A stretch of DNA of 64,000 nucleotides from Sphaerolaimus hirsutus (Eukaryota; Nematoda; Chromadorea; Monhysterida; Sphaerolaimidae), in the NCBI GenBank assembly GCA_964036195.1, contig OZ038457.1, positions 21,789,147 through 21,853,146 on the forward strand. The letters run 5' to 3'. Shown here piece by piece: positions 34,613-46,900 of the stretch. Positions within the stretch are counted from its first letter, which is position 1, and every line of letters begins with the position of its first letter. Position numbers and translations under genes: made by a program. The notes beneath the pieces are model-generated. The model made no database searches. It saw only the letters and a program-made list of their open reading frames with translations, and had not been told where the DNA came from.

Positions 34613-35296
34613 TGAAGCATACTTTGTGATCAGTATTCAGTATTTATTTTAAACGTAAAATTTCCCGTCAACGAGTATACACAGCATTAACCGAAATCTG
34701 TTTCAGCCATCTCTAAGCTTGTCATACATCAAACACCATACATTTGCCGCCTATAAGAAGCTTCTGTACTGTAAAATTCCATGCTTTTTAAGTTGAAATA
34801 TTACCACACGCGATTAGTATAAGCCGCCCGCCTCTATGCGGTTATATTTCATAAACTAAATGGCTTTCAAGACTTGAAACTGGTCTATAATTCATGAAAA
34901 TCCCGCGCACCACACACGATGTATTTATTTATTTATTCATGCCGTTTTTGTGTGTTTCAAAATTACTGGGATGATCAGAATCTTGTGCCATTCCATTTTG
35001 GACAATATTTTTCAATTTACCAGGGTGGAAAACAGGTATGGCTGTGTGGTAAATGGTACGGTACAGTATGGTAAATTTTCCAATAATGAGGTATGGTACC
35101 TTATCAAAAATTTGGCCACCCTGTCTTTCATATTTGTATATGAGCATACTCACTCTGAAAACTGACTTGTTTCTGCAAACTGAAAAAATGCTATGTGTTT
35201 GAAAAAAATTTCGTTCTAAATCTTGAGGAACTTTTTGCTATACAATTTCGGACTAGTTCAAGGACGTATTCAGGGGGGGGCCTCAAAAATCCTGGA

Positions 35297-35758
35297 TACC
35301 GTATTTCCTCGAAATACCCCCCGGGGGGTGATTGTTTCATAGTGGTCCCGAGAGGGGGGGGGGTTAAACGAGGGGGGGGGTATTTCGAGGGGGGGGGTTA
35401 TTGTTTCACAAGAAAATTTTTGAAAACCAAGTACGAAATTGTCGTCTGAAACGTACGCAGACGTCGAAAAATGCAACAAAAACTGCCATTTATAAGGTTC
35501 TGTAGACTAATATTAGTATGTAGATGGTATGTACACTGTACTAACGTGACACCGACATTGTTTTAACGTGTGTTCTGCAGTACACAGAACACAAACTACA
35601 GTTATTGTCACGTACGTTACCTTTACACTCAATTTGGGGGGGGGGGTATTTCGAGGGGGGGGGGGTGATTGTTTCATAGTGGTCCCGAGAGGGGGCGGGT
35701 CAAACGAGGGGGGGGGGGTATTTCAAGGGGGGGGGGGGTATTTCGAGGAAATACGGTA
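35297..35758. mobile_element. Family A (A1) element
   Basis: 462 bp, ends TACCGTATTTCCTCGAAATA and TTTCGAGGAAATACGGTA, G runs of 8-13 bases, and an interior TTTTAACGTGTGTTCTGCAG also seen at 43020. Confidence 0.8.
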
Positions 35759-36040
35759 TGTCCCTAGACCAGTTAGATAAAGTTACTTAGTTAGGATAAT
35801 ACGGATATTCACAATTCTAACTTAATTAGTCAGCTTTTGTTTGTCTTATGGTAGTTAATTTTTCTGACCTTTGAAATGATTTTCAATTATGTGATATTTT
35901 TGTAACCATGCCAGATTTCATTGTTTTATGTCCCATTTATTTAAAAGCTGAGATATGGTCTCATTTGACCATTCCATCATCGAATATTTAACTAAAGACA
36001 CTTGAGTTTGTAACATTTTCCAAATTACTTGTTTGTTAAG

Positions 36041-36240
36041 NNNNNNNNNNNNNNNNNNNNNNNNNNNNNNNNNNNNNNNNNNNNNNNNNNNNNNNNNNNN
36101 NNNNNNNNNNNNNNNNNNNNNNNNNNNNNNNNNNNNNNNNNNNNNNNNNNNNNNNNNNNNNNNNNNNNNNNNNNNNNNNNNNNNNNNNNNNNNNNNNNNN
36201 NNNNNNNNNNNNNNNNNNNNNNNNNNNNNNNNNNNNNNNN
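36041..36240. other. Assembly gap of 200 N
   Basis: Exactly 200 N. The ten bases GTTTGTTAAG occur immediately before and immediately after, which suggests the flanking contigs overlap and the gap size is a placeholder. Confidence 0.95.
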
Positions 36241-37961
36241 GTTTGTTAAGCTGTTACATTGTGAATTTTTTCGATGGATCCCATTTGATCACATTCATAC
36301 ATAACTGCAATAGTAGAAAAAACCGTCACTTTTAATTGAAGGTTTATGCCATTCATAGGTACCTATATTTATAAGAAATATTGCAATGTTTATGGAGAAT
36401 CAAAGATATTTACCCGCAAAATTCGCTGTCCCAATAATTTCGGAACGTGTCCGGCTACGTTGACTTGAATTTCAGCAATTTTCACCGTTTTCCACCCAAT
36501 TAAATATTCTACGTATACTGTAGAAACAAACAGAAACGCGTGGAAACATCTGTTAATTTTCGCCTACAAACGTGTGCAAGCATGCGATACAAAGCTAGTT
36601 AAGGCCGCATCAAAATGCAAATTGCATAAAAGCTGCTCACGTTGAATAGTTTGATTGTTGACCGGCAAAGCGAGGGACCGAATTCATCCCGATTCAAAGC
36701 TTTCTGACGAGCCGACGAATAACGTTCAAACACAAGCTTTGAATTGGGAACGGAACCAGTTGACATTTGGTGTCGATGTCAACTAGCGCGTCTAGGGCCA
36801 ACGCGCCCGACCGATTTGTTGGGCGGTGCGCTACGCCCGACAAATTTGTCGGGCGTGGTGAATTTGGCCCCAGGCACACAATTTGATTGGCCTCAGTGGC
36901 TCACATGAACACACATTGTCTCCCATCATTAATTATCGAGATAATAATAAATACCTGAAATTATTCACAACTGGCACGGTATTCACCCAGACTCCAGAGT
37001 CTGTAAAATGTCATGAAAAATGCCAAATACCTGGTAAAATAATATACTAAAATTTGACATTTCACATTACGTTTCAGTTTTTTACCCCCAAAGCGATTTG
37101 ATAGAATTTTTTGTATGTTTCGAATTGAATTAATCGGGCTGCCTGAAAAAGCATATTGGCTTAAATGGAAAAATTGATTCCGATCGAGGGAGAGAAATTT
37201 TTTTTCTTGGTTCTGGGAATCTTCACAAAGTAAAAAACCCCAATCTCAATTCATAGGGTTACACGCGGGCGGCCCTTCAAAGTATGCGAGCAAGGCTTTC
37301 CTTTTATCGAATCACTCCTCTCTCTTTGCATGAGCGCACAAGTAGGGTTGGGAAGAATGCCCGACAAATAAAGCAGGTTTTATCAAACATATAAGTGTGA
37401 GTCAAGTGACAAGGCAATTTGTGCATAAATACTTGTCACTACCTAATATGTTTACTTTTGACTTGTCAGTTTAAAACAAACATAAAAATTCCCTGTTTAC
37501 TGGAAAGGGTCGAAACAGGGTCCAGGCTAGGAGGTGCTGAGGGAGTGCTCCATGTGAATTTTCCTAGCATTTTTTAAACTAGGTATTTATTCTCTCTACT
37601 CTTGCTATTTAATAAAATTCTCAATTACAATACTTGCAATTTCACCTTAATTTGAGCAACATATGAGGATACAATGTTGTATTTGTTAGAATATTCATGC
37701 AGAAAATGTGAATTGCATCAGGCAGACTCTATTCATTTTATAGTTGATTCTATTAATTCCAGACCTTTTAAGCTAAACTGAATAACATTACATTTTTGGC
37801 ATCATTACCAAAGTCTCATTTGGCATTTAATGCACTTGTGGTGAAGATGGCATACACCCTACAATAACCTGCTTGAGTTGACAACCTACATTTTTGCATT
37901 CCATAATGGGTTACAGGTTGAGAATTCTGAGTTAGGTCCCAGATTTAAAATTAGGTAAGCT

Positions 37962-38183
37962 GGGGCCAGTTCCACAAGTGGAGATGTGAAAGCACAAACT
38001 GCAAAAGCAACTTGAAATGGCGAGTAAATTGGCAAAGCGAAGTAAAAGGGCAAGTCCAGTGTAGAAACCAATGTGCCATTTCACTTCTCACTTCTCATTT
38101 TACTTTGCTTTTGCCAAATTACTTGCCATTTCACTTTGTATTTGTCATTTGCACTACACTTCTCCACTTGCAAACCTGGCACC
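37962..38183. repeat. Small foldback J' with GGGGCCAGTTCC ends
   Basis: Left GGGGCCAGTTCCACAAGTGG, right CTCCACTTGCAAACCTGGCACC, with CACTT/AAGTG and TTTGCC repeats in the arms. Ends match family J at 20578. Confidence 0.65.
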
Positions 38184-38276
38184 AGATGTCTGCCCTTCCC
38201 ATCCAACACCCAGCAGCCCTCCTTGCACTTGACGCAGAATCTTGTTCAAATGAGATTTTAAACCTTCACCATTCCC

Positions 38277-38357
38277 AGTGCCAGTTTCAGGTCTGTAAAA
38301 TGCCATGCATGCAGGCAACATTTTACTGGACATTTTACAGGGTCTGGGACTGGCCCC
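38277..38357. repeat. Short family B element
   Basis: GTGCCAGTTTCAGGTCTGTA at left, TTACAGGGTCTGGGACTGGC at right. Confidence 0.6.
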
Positions 38358-40846
38358 CGGCATACATGTGAAACATGCCCTCACTTGTATGAAAAGCCAC
38401 TGCCCAGCACACAATTAAATCTTGTCTGCCAGGTACTCACATGACAGACATGGGCATGTAGACTGCTTTCTTAATTAAATTTCGAACCGTCTCACATTCC
38501 TGACATTCCTGGCATTCCTGACAAGCACTTGTCTTTCAGACATGCCTTCCTGATGAATGAATAAATGGACAGATTAGGCAGAATTTGAACCAATCAATAA
38601 AAGTTTGTGGTGTGCGCGCGCTCACACGGCACAGTATTGAACAAAAGCTTTCGGGTTCGTGTCGGGCTAATTCCAACCCTACTATGCAAGAAATACTGAG
38701 AAAAATGAGCTGCACAAATGAAATAGGGCAGCATTGGAAGACTAAGCGGCACTGGTTTTGGTTTTGCCAAATTGAATGCATTTCATCCGTGTGTTTTGAA
38801 TTTATTCAGCTTCAGAGTGATTTTGGTGAGTTTTGCCGCTGTTGGCTTCCAAGTTTTTGTTGTTTTCTAAAATTTGAAGCTTTTTGTTGTGTTTCTAACA
38901 AAAAATGCACTGCAAAAATCATGTTCATTGCCTCACTGCAATGCTTTGGTTATTATAACTAATTATTTACAAAATATTGTTCGTTAGTCGTTACCAATCA
39001 CAGGGCATGCCAACTGTCAAGTCAAGTGACTTAGTTCTAACGAGCATGCCTAAGCACCTAAAATAGATAGGTAGATAGGTAGATATGCCATGTGAAACGA
39101 TTGCGAAGCCTCGTCAAGTGACAAGTGAAATTTTCGGATGACATTTCACATGAAATATGAAACTTTACGGGTCACTTGACAGGTGGTTTGACACTTGACA
39201 AACAGCTGAATACGCCGTCGCCACCCAGTCCATTTACCAGCTGGGGGTCAGCTTCCTTTTATCACAGCAAATTTCATCCGGAAAGACTAAACTGAGTTTA
39301 CTTAGTATAGTTTGCAAGTATACTCGGCGGACAGCACACCTAGTATGAAAACGTACCATAATTTAATGAATAAAATCTTGTGATAAATGTCGTAATCACT
39401 AGAAATTACTAAAATCTAAAATCTAAAATATCAAAAAAAAATTGCAGGGAAAACGTGAAAATGGGAAAACGCTTCTCCTGAGAATAGCGGAAAGGATGCG
39501 CTCTGAAAAAGAGCAATTTGTGTGTCTTTCAAGCCATTAGAATATCAAATCTGCCCCCCCCATAATTTCACAATTTCTAATCCAAAACTTTTTAAATCCG
39601 ACAACCAAAAAACAAAAAATCTATTTTTCATAAAATTCCAACATAAATCCCACCACAAATCACTCAAATGAATGAATGCATGTAATGCAATGCATGGCCC
39701 CACGCTGGAATGCTGACATCGTGTGACACGACACTTCGCGGGGGGGGGGGGGGGTTGGAATGCACACCGCTTTTGTTGCAGTCGCGCCGCCGCTTTAACT
39801 GAGTGACGGCTCATATTTTGCCGCCCGACAGACGGCCTCGCCAGTGACATTGGCGGGGAAGGAGCAAATTTTTTGAAGGTTTTTAAATTTTGCATGATTT
39901 GTGAGCAACCCAATTTAATTTCAAAATTATCATTGATAATTTGTTGATCGTGTATTTATGTTGAGTTTTCGTATCTGAAAGCGCACGCCGCCCGATTCAA
40001 TGCAATTTTCACAGGACCCATCCGTCCACCTGAGGCTTTTATTTGAACATGGCTCCAAATCGTAGATTGGTACTGGGTACTCCGTACCCAGTACTTTCCT
40101 AGGAATGGCACAATTATGTCACGGTCACGGTGTGTCGTGTCTTCTCCCATTAAATTGGAAATTTACTTTTATTTTCCCGTTGGATGAAATTGTAAGAATT
40201 TTTGAGTAGATGTATCCACGTTATATACTTCTGTCACTTTACACCCTGCACGCGTACTTCCCGTTGGAAGTGTGCCAATTATTTTTGGCATCTGTGTTAT
40301 ACTGTGATCACGCTATACGTTAACGTGGGTATTCACAACATTGATTTTTTCATCTTCATCAACAATGATTTTCATCAAAAATAGCATGCTTTATCATCAT
40401 TGGCACGCTTCCAACGTGAGACATAAATGAGTGCGAGGGCAGAGTACCATGTACGCCGAGTATACAAACCTACTAGACCACCATTCACCCAATCGAAAAT
40501 CCCAAAAACTTGTCATCAGGATAACAAAACACCTCAAAGCTCGCTTCACGGGCGACAAACTAGTTTCATTTTCACTCCAACTCTGTGAGTCGGCTGTGCG
40601 AGAGCATAGCACACCATTTCTGTTATACATTCACGCAAATGCATGCATACGTATTTAGTGCACTGCACAACACCGCGCTGTGTACTGACTGTAGCGTACT
40701 GGGTGAGGTTGGCAAGGGGATTTGGACATTTGGAAAAAGTTTTTGAATTTTTTATTTGATTTTGTTTTATATGAGAAAAGATAGGTAATAATCGATATTT
40801 TGCAAAAAATGGTGATTCAATTTTTTTAAACTGTTTTGAGTTATTT

Positions 40847-40898
40847 TACCGTATTTCCTCGAAATACCCCCCGGGGGGTATTTCGAGGAAATACGGTA
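40847..40898. repeat. Solo family A palindrome, 52 bp
   Basis: A perfect palindrome: TACCGTATTTCCTCGAAATA, six C, six G, then the exact complement. It is the two family A ends joined with no interior. Confidence 0.9.
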
Positions 40899-41027
40899 GT
40901 CAGTATAAAACTTTGATGTATTTTTTATATACCTGTTTACTATGCATAATTATTGATTTAATAGAATAAATACATATCACCAATTTGAATAAAGGACCAA
41001 CTTTAGTTTTAATTCGCATTAATGCTA

Positions 41028-41511
41028 CGATTACAGCTCGGGCGTAAAATTCCAGCGTAAAATTCCATCGCAAAATTGATTACATAAAAGTGGATGATGA
41101 TACAGGTCTGCAATTTTTCATGGAGAATATGTTTATCAATACCTTCATTGTGTCCGAGAGTCATCATCCACAGTCACTGCCATTTGATTGTGGAAATTCA
41201 AAAATTTCTATTTTACGCTGGAATTTTACGCCAGCTGAAGAAAAATCAATTCTACGCTATGTCATTGCATGCAATCACCTGGCGTAGAATTGACTTTTCT
41301 TCAGCTGGCGTAAAATTCCAGCGTAAAATAGAAATTTTTGAATTTCCACAATCAAATAGCAATGACCTTGGACGATAACTCTCGGACACAATGAAGGTAT
41401 TGATAAACATATTCTCCATGAAAAATTGCAGACCTGTATCATCATCCACTTTTATGTAATCAATTTTGCGATGGAATTTTACGCTGGAATTTTACGCCCG
41501 AGCTGTAATCG
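41028..41511. repeat. Family D2 long inverted repeat
   Basis: CGATTACAGCTCGGGCGTAA is mirrored at the right end; arms of over 200 bp include TGGATGATGATACAGGTCTG. A further GCGATTACAGCTC start follows at 41523. Confidence 0.85.
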
Positions 41512-42054
41512 CTCCATAAGGGGCGATTACAGCTCAAAGTGCTTTTCGTAGAATTATGACGTATTTAAAATATGTGGGCGTTGTAATCTCAGTCAAAGAA
41601 AGGGCATATGCTGATGTTTATTGTGTTCAAGCTCACGAGTTTTTCTAAAATGGTATAGAAGTTACCTATAAATTTTAGTGAAAATTTCTTTAAATATCCG
41701 TCGCCATTTAACATTTTCATTATATATAAATTTTACGATGCATATTTGTTAACAACATCCTTAAACAATGCATTATATGATCAACTTTTGCAGGAATTTA
41801 CTAAAATAAACTATTTTATTAAAAGATTTACGGCTTATCATGTAATCATTAATGGATTATCTAGTACCGGTACCTGTGAAGGCTAAATATTTTAATTTCC
41901 GCTGATACACATACTTACCGGTTATGCCTCATCTACTCGAGCTTACCCATTTTCAATTTAAAAAAGCAAAAAATTAAAAATACTAAAACCTAACTACCAA
42001 TAACCGAAAAGACAATTATTTAAATCAAAATTTTATAATCAAAATCAACTCAAA

Positions 42055-42205
42055 ATGAGCGTAGCACTGAGCATATTATCCTGGTTTCTAGTAATTGCTA
42101 CATTTCCCTTATCCCTTATTTGGTGCATAAAAGTGGCGCAAGAATATGAAAGAGTTGTTGTTTTCAGATTGGGTAGATTACAAACAAAAGGGCCCAGGGG
42201 ACCGG
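42055..42205 (+). CDS. Stomatin paralogue 2, exon 1
   Basis: First exon of a five-exon gene encoding 263 residues. The ATG at 42055 gives a short N-terminus running straight into the hydrophobic hairpin (LSWFLVIATFPLSLIWCIK), then VAQEYERVVVFRLGRLQTKG. Donor GTGAGC, phase 1 within GPG. It lacks the long polar N-terminus of gene 1 and two of its introns. Family role: cholesterol-linked oligomeric scaffold on the inner membrane face that modulates channels. It is more divergent than gene 1, so orthology is uncertain. Confidence 0.9.
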
Positions 42206-42248
42206 GTGAGCAATTTCTTATCTTTATCTTAATCTTGAACTAAATATA

Positions 42249-43206
42249 TACCGTATTACTTCGAAATACCCCCAGGGGGTTTATTATTTCGCCAGAAAAA
42301 TTTGAGGGGGGATAATTCGAGGGGGGGGGGTTATTCGAGGGGGAGTCTATTATTTCGCCAGAAATTTTCGGAAATTCCCCATACGCAGACGTAGAAACTC
42401 GAACAATCACATCGATTTATATGTGTTTATAGGCACATATTACTGTATATACCGTATATCCTTGAATAAGACCCCAGGGGCGTTATTATTTCGTCAGAGG
42501 TTTTGGAGGGGGGAGTTATTCAAGGGGGGTGGGGTACTATTCAAGGGGGGGGGAGTTCTTTTTTCCTCAGAACTTCCAGGAAAACTTTCACTTTATTCAT
42601 TGTTTGTATGCATCCCGCCAACACATCTAATGCAGAAAAATGACCAGTTCAACACTAACAAAACAACGTATCCATCCTGAAATTCGTGTTCAATCATCTA
42701 AACCTAAAACATATCATAGGCTAACATTATTTTGTATTTTTCGTTTCACACACCAAACCCCATTCGATGAATCAGCCCAGACATAGCTTTATTTTTCTGT
42801 TTGTCTCGTTTTCATTTTCGTGTGTTGCTCATCGATCGTTTTACCCAGAGGGGGGACTTATTCAAGAGGGGGGAGTTATTCAAGGGGGGGGGCGTTATTT
42901 TTTCCTCACCTGGCCAACAGGGGGGTTATTCAAGGGGGGTATTATTCAAGGGGGGGGGTCTTATTCAAGGATATACGGTAGGTACACAAAAACCGTTCCC
43001 TAACATCACTTAATCATCAGTTTTAACGTGTGTTCTGCATAGTACAGATCACAAACTGCGGTATTTGTCATGTACGTTCACGTTGCACTCAATTTTAGGG
43101 GGTATTTCGAGGGGGGGGGTATTATTTCCTCAGCCGAAATTTAGGGGGGTATTTCGAGGGGGGGGGGTTAATTCAAGAGGGGGGGATAATTCGAGGTAAT
43201 ACGGTA
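42249..43206. mobile_element. Family A1 element containing an A2 insertion
   Basis: Outer ends TACCGTATTACTTCGAAATA and CGAGGTAATACGGTA. The inner A2 element spans 42450-42980 with ends TACCGTATATCCTTGAATAA and GGATATACGGTA. All within intron 1 of stomatin paralogue 2. Confidence 0.75.
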
Positions 43207-43670
43207 GATTGATATTTATGCAAGGGGACGTTTGCGAAAATACACACAATATTTTGCGTCCTTGAGCTGTTTCTGGGAACTGTTTATTTTGATTGGCGTA
43301 AGGTGGCTGGCTGCACACACTGGTTTACTACTGTACTTTTTTAAAAATTTGTGGACTCATAAATCAGCATTGAACGCAGTTGATTTTAGTGGAATGACTT
43401 AAGTATTTTTACTCCCTGTCAACTGACAGTATACTCGAATGCCAGTCATATTTACCATTTCACCAATTTTTTGCTATTTTCCCTCTTCTCTGACTTCTAA
43501 ACTTTGTAAAAGCCTTTTAGACCCCCTCGAAAAACCCCAACCCATCCCTATCTCCATGTGTTTAAACTTGCAACTTTATATGAATCATATCACAATGAAT
43601 AGGATACTTTGTCTAAAATTTGTCACTTAACCGTGCAATTAAAAGTCGTGAACATTACTCCAAACCGCAG

Positions 43671-43753
43671 GTATATTCTTCATTTTGCCGTGTTTAGACA
43701 ATGTGATCAAAGTTGATTTGAGGACTGTGTCTTGCGACGTGCCCACGCAGGAG
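43671..43753 (+). CDS. Stomatin paralogue 2, exon 2
   Basis: Acceptor AAACCGCAG, donor GAG/GTTTGT, phase 1 in and 0 out. Encodes (G)IFFILPCLDNVIKVDLRT then VSCDVPTQE, the PHB core. Confidence 0.93.
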
Positions 43754-43766
43754 GTTTGTATTTTGT

Positions 43767-44056
43767 AAACACCTTCCCGGTCACGTCCAACACCCATTTT
43801 TTGATTTTACTTCTCACATCCTATACCCAGTTCTAGGGTGCCGCAGAGGCTGAAACTTGGGGGAGATATTGGCGCAACCCCCTCTACCTCGCCTGAATTA
43901 GAGGGGTCGCCGCGACCCCCCTAATTCATGCGAAGTAGAGGGGGGTTGCGCCAATATCTCCCCCAAGTTTCAGCCTCTGCGGCACCCTAGAACTGGGTGT
44001 AGGATGTGAGAAGTAAAATCAAAAAATGGGTGCCGGACGTGACCGGGAAGGTGTTT
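43767..44056. repeat. Foldback G, 290-bp nearly perfect palindrome
   Basis: AAACACCTTCCCGGTCACGT is mirrored at the right end. The arms of about 145 bp meet with almost no spacer at GGGGTCGCCGCGACCCC. It lies 13 bases past a donor site in intron 2 of stomatin paralogue 2. Confidence 0.9.
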
Positions 44057-44266
44057 ATTATGTATTGTTATATTATAGTTTGTATTTTAGATGTTTGTGA
44101 CAGACACTACGCCAACTGCATCTGGAAAGATACCTAGAAAGATTGTTATACCATACTTTTATTAAAAAAGTCGCCTGAAAAATTATGTACCAAATTCGTT
44201 AGTTACCGTTGGCATGCTGCCAACAAGGCACACATAAAAAACGGTGTGTGCATCAGGCATCGTTAT

Positions 44267-44466
44267 GGGCCCCTTTCCGGAACCTGTAAAATGCTTCACA
44301 ACATGTTAAATATTAGTGCAAAGTGTCAAGAGTCATGCGCAATGCCGTGTAAAATGCCAAACCAACGGTAAAAAATAAAAGATTATTTGACATCTACGAA
44401 GCATTTCACATGACTTTTGACATTTTGCATGAAACTTCACATTTTACAGGGTCTATGATCGGCACC
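44267..44466. repeat. Family B MITE
   Basis: GGGCCCCTTTCCGGAACCTG at left, ACAGGGTCTATGATCGGCACC at right, TGTCA repeats inside. Confidence 0.65.
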
Positions 44467-44536
44467 TATACTCAAATAAACACCCCACGACATTGAAAAA
44501 GTATTCCAACCAAACACAAATACCCAATACCCCCAG

Positions 44537-44740
44537 ATACTCACCAAAGACGCCGTAACAATATCAGTCGATGCGGTGGTATTTTTCCGTATCGACAACG
44601 CTATCGACTCAGTGACAAATGTGGAAGATGTCAGGCACTCGACTCAACTTTTGGCACAGACCACTTTGAGGAATATTTTGGGCACTAAGACTTTGAGTGA
44701 GGTTTTGTCTGATAGGGAGGCTATTAAGACTTATATGCAG
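44537..44740 (+). CDS. Stomatin paralogue 2, exon 3
   Basis: 68 codons, phase 0 both ends, encoding ILTKDAVTISVDAVVFFRID through LLAQTTLRNILGTKTLSEVL to EAIKTYMQ. Boundaries match exon 22104-22307 of gene 1. The following intron begins with G runs. Confidence 0.95.
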
Positions 44741-44957
44741 GTTATTTTGGGGGATTTTTTTTTTGGGGGGTGGGGTGTTGGCATAAACCTGGGCCAATAG
44801 TGGACACACACTAGTCGACAACAACACCAAATGTCAACTGATTCCGATCCCAATTCAAAACTTGCCGACGAGCTGACGAACGACGTTGAAATGCAAAAGT
44901 GTTGAATCAGGCACCATCACAACCTATCCCGCTCAACCCCCCTCCCCCTCCCAACAG

Positions 44958-45092
44958 GAAAACCTGGACATGGCCACCAGTGGCTGGGGGGTCAAGGTTG
45001 AGAGGGTGGAGGTTAAAGACGTGCGCTTGCCCTACAACCTACAGAGGGCGATGGCTGCAGAGGCGGAGACTTGGAGGGAAGCCAGGGCGCAG
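44958..45092 (+). CDS. Stomatin paralogue 2, exon 4
   Basis: 45 codons, phase 0, acceptor CCTCCCAACAG. Encodes [39 protein letters not shown] and REARAQ. Same length and ends as exon 24030-24164 of gene 1. Confidence 0.95.
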
Positions 45093-45774
45093 GTGGGCGG
45101 AGTTTCGGCTTTTGTATCTTCTGTTTTGTCTTTTTCTCCAATTTTTTATCGACAACTTATAAATCTGCTTGAATGTATTTGAGGTTACTAGAATGAGTTC
45201 AGAGGGGTAACGATGGCAAAAAAAGATTCGAAAATTCGAAAATATTTTCGAATTTTCGAATTTTTTCGGAATTTTCGAATTTTTATTCCACCACTGGAAA
45301 AAACACTTAAAAATATATTTTTTTTTTAAATTCGAAAATCCGAAAATTCATAAATTCGAAAATAGTTTTCGAATTTTTCAGGGAATTCAAGAAAATAAAA
45401 CACATTCTTAGGTTCTATGTGCTAAATCTATCGATAATTGATACGCGGTGCGTCTGGAAAAGTCTATCGAAACAGAAAAAAACGTCAATGAACGTTGAAA
45501 TGGTATCCATGGTGGACACATAGCTGGAATCGGGGAAGGCATTTTAGGGGGTGGGTCCACCAGACTTTGTGTCGCCACATTCTGTTGCACTCAACCAAAT
45601 TGTTTCGTTTCCTTGAATCGTCCCCCAGTCCCAAGAAGGGGGGGGGGGTGTCTATTTATAAAAACGTGTTGATTTTACATGGCAGATCTGGCTAGTCGAC
45701 TTTGAAGCTTAATAACTCGGTCATTTCTTGGCCGATTTGGACCGTTAAATACTTAAAATGATCTGCAGAACATG

Positions 45775-46671
45775 TACATGGTCCGGCTGAAAAGTCCCCG
45801 GGCAGTGCTCGCCATTTGTGCTAGGGGTAAGCTACGGTCATAAAATTTTAACACGTGAATATATCAGGTGTTTTGAGTTTTCACCTAAAATTTCACCCCT
45901 CTAGCTCCACCCACTGCGGAACTGTGGGGGTTACAATTTCGGTCATTTTGTACTGATGTACAAATGGTGCTCTAGCTCAATGCTGCTATAAGTTGTGATC
46001 ATGAAACTTTGCCTAGTGTAAGCCACCAGTGTTGGTAATGTGCTGATAATATTCAACACTTTTATCAACATCATTTCTATTAAGGTAAAATTAATATGCA
46101 GATCAGGGTGATGTGCAAGAAACGTGGGAACTGTGATGGATGTTTTTGTTGATCATCTGTTATCATGTTGTATTGCAGTGATTTTAATGTTATTTTGAAA
46201 TGTGCAGTAAGTGAGTGATGTGTTTTCAAAATTTCCCTATGTTTCATTACTAATCTGTAGTGGACACATTACCTGTGTTCAACAGCAGTGTGCATGCAAA
46301 ATGCATCCTGTATTAACCACTTTTTGTGGTTAATGATGAATTCTGTAGTGAGAGTAGTGACAGTAATGACAATATTGACTGGGCTTTCATAGCTAATGTT
46401 GGTTAGTGCTGGCACATTGGTGGCTTACACTAGCCAAAGTTTCATGATCACAACTTAAAGCAGCATTGAGCTAGAGCACCATTTGTACATCAGTACAAAA
46501 TGACCGAAATTATAACCCCCACAGTTCCGCAGTGGGTGGAGCTAGAGCGGTGAAATTTTGGGTGAAAGCTCAAAAAACCTCATATATTAACGTGTTAAAA
46601 TTTAATGACCGTAGCTTACCCCTAGCGCGAATGGCGAGCACTGCCCGGGGACTTTTCAGCCGGACCATGTA
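45775..46671. repeat. Foldback E, 897 bp
   Basis: TACATGGTCCGGCTGAAAAG is mirrored at the right end. Arms of about 270 bp carry CCCCGGGCAGTGCTCGCC and GGAACTGTGGGGGTTA, around a spacer of about 350 bp. Confidence 0.85.
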
Positions 46672-46785
46672 GATTCCATTTTTGAGGTTGGATTAGTGAT
46701 GTATCAATTAATTATACAATTTGACCCAGTATTTTAATGTGAAAAATAAATTTCTCTGAACATGCCATCATATATTTAATATAAA

Positions 46786-46900
46786 TACTGTATATCCTCG
46801 AATAAGTCCCCCGGGGGGGGGTATTTGTTGTCAGTGATTTTTGAGGGGACTTATTCGAGGGTGAGTTATTTGAGGCGGACTTATTGAAGGATTTATGGTA
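46786..46900. mobile_element. Short family A2 element
   Basis: TACTGTATATCCTCGAATAA at left, ATTGAAGGATTTATGGTA at right. Confidence 0.6.

Larger units (their letters stand above)
29430..42054. other. Gene-poor repeat region
   Basis: About 12.6 kb without a confident exon. It contains foldbacks F (30962), P (32101) and S (33542), A1 (35297), the assembly gap (36041), J' (37962), a B piece (38277), the solo palindrome (40847) and D2 (41028). The rest is AT-rich single-copy-looking DNA. Confidence 0.5.

Noticed and set aside
36029..36335. Frames spanning the N gap
   Set aside because: Openness comes only from the run of N.
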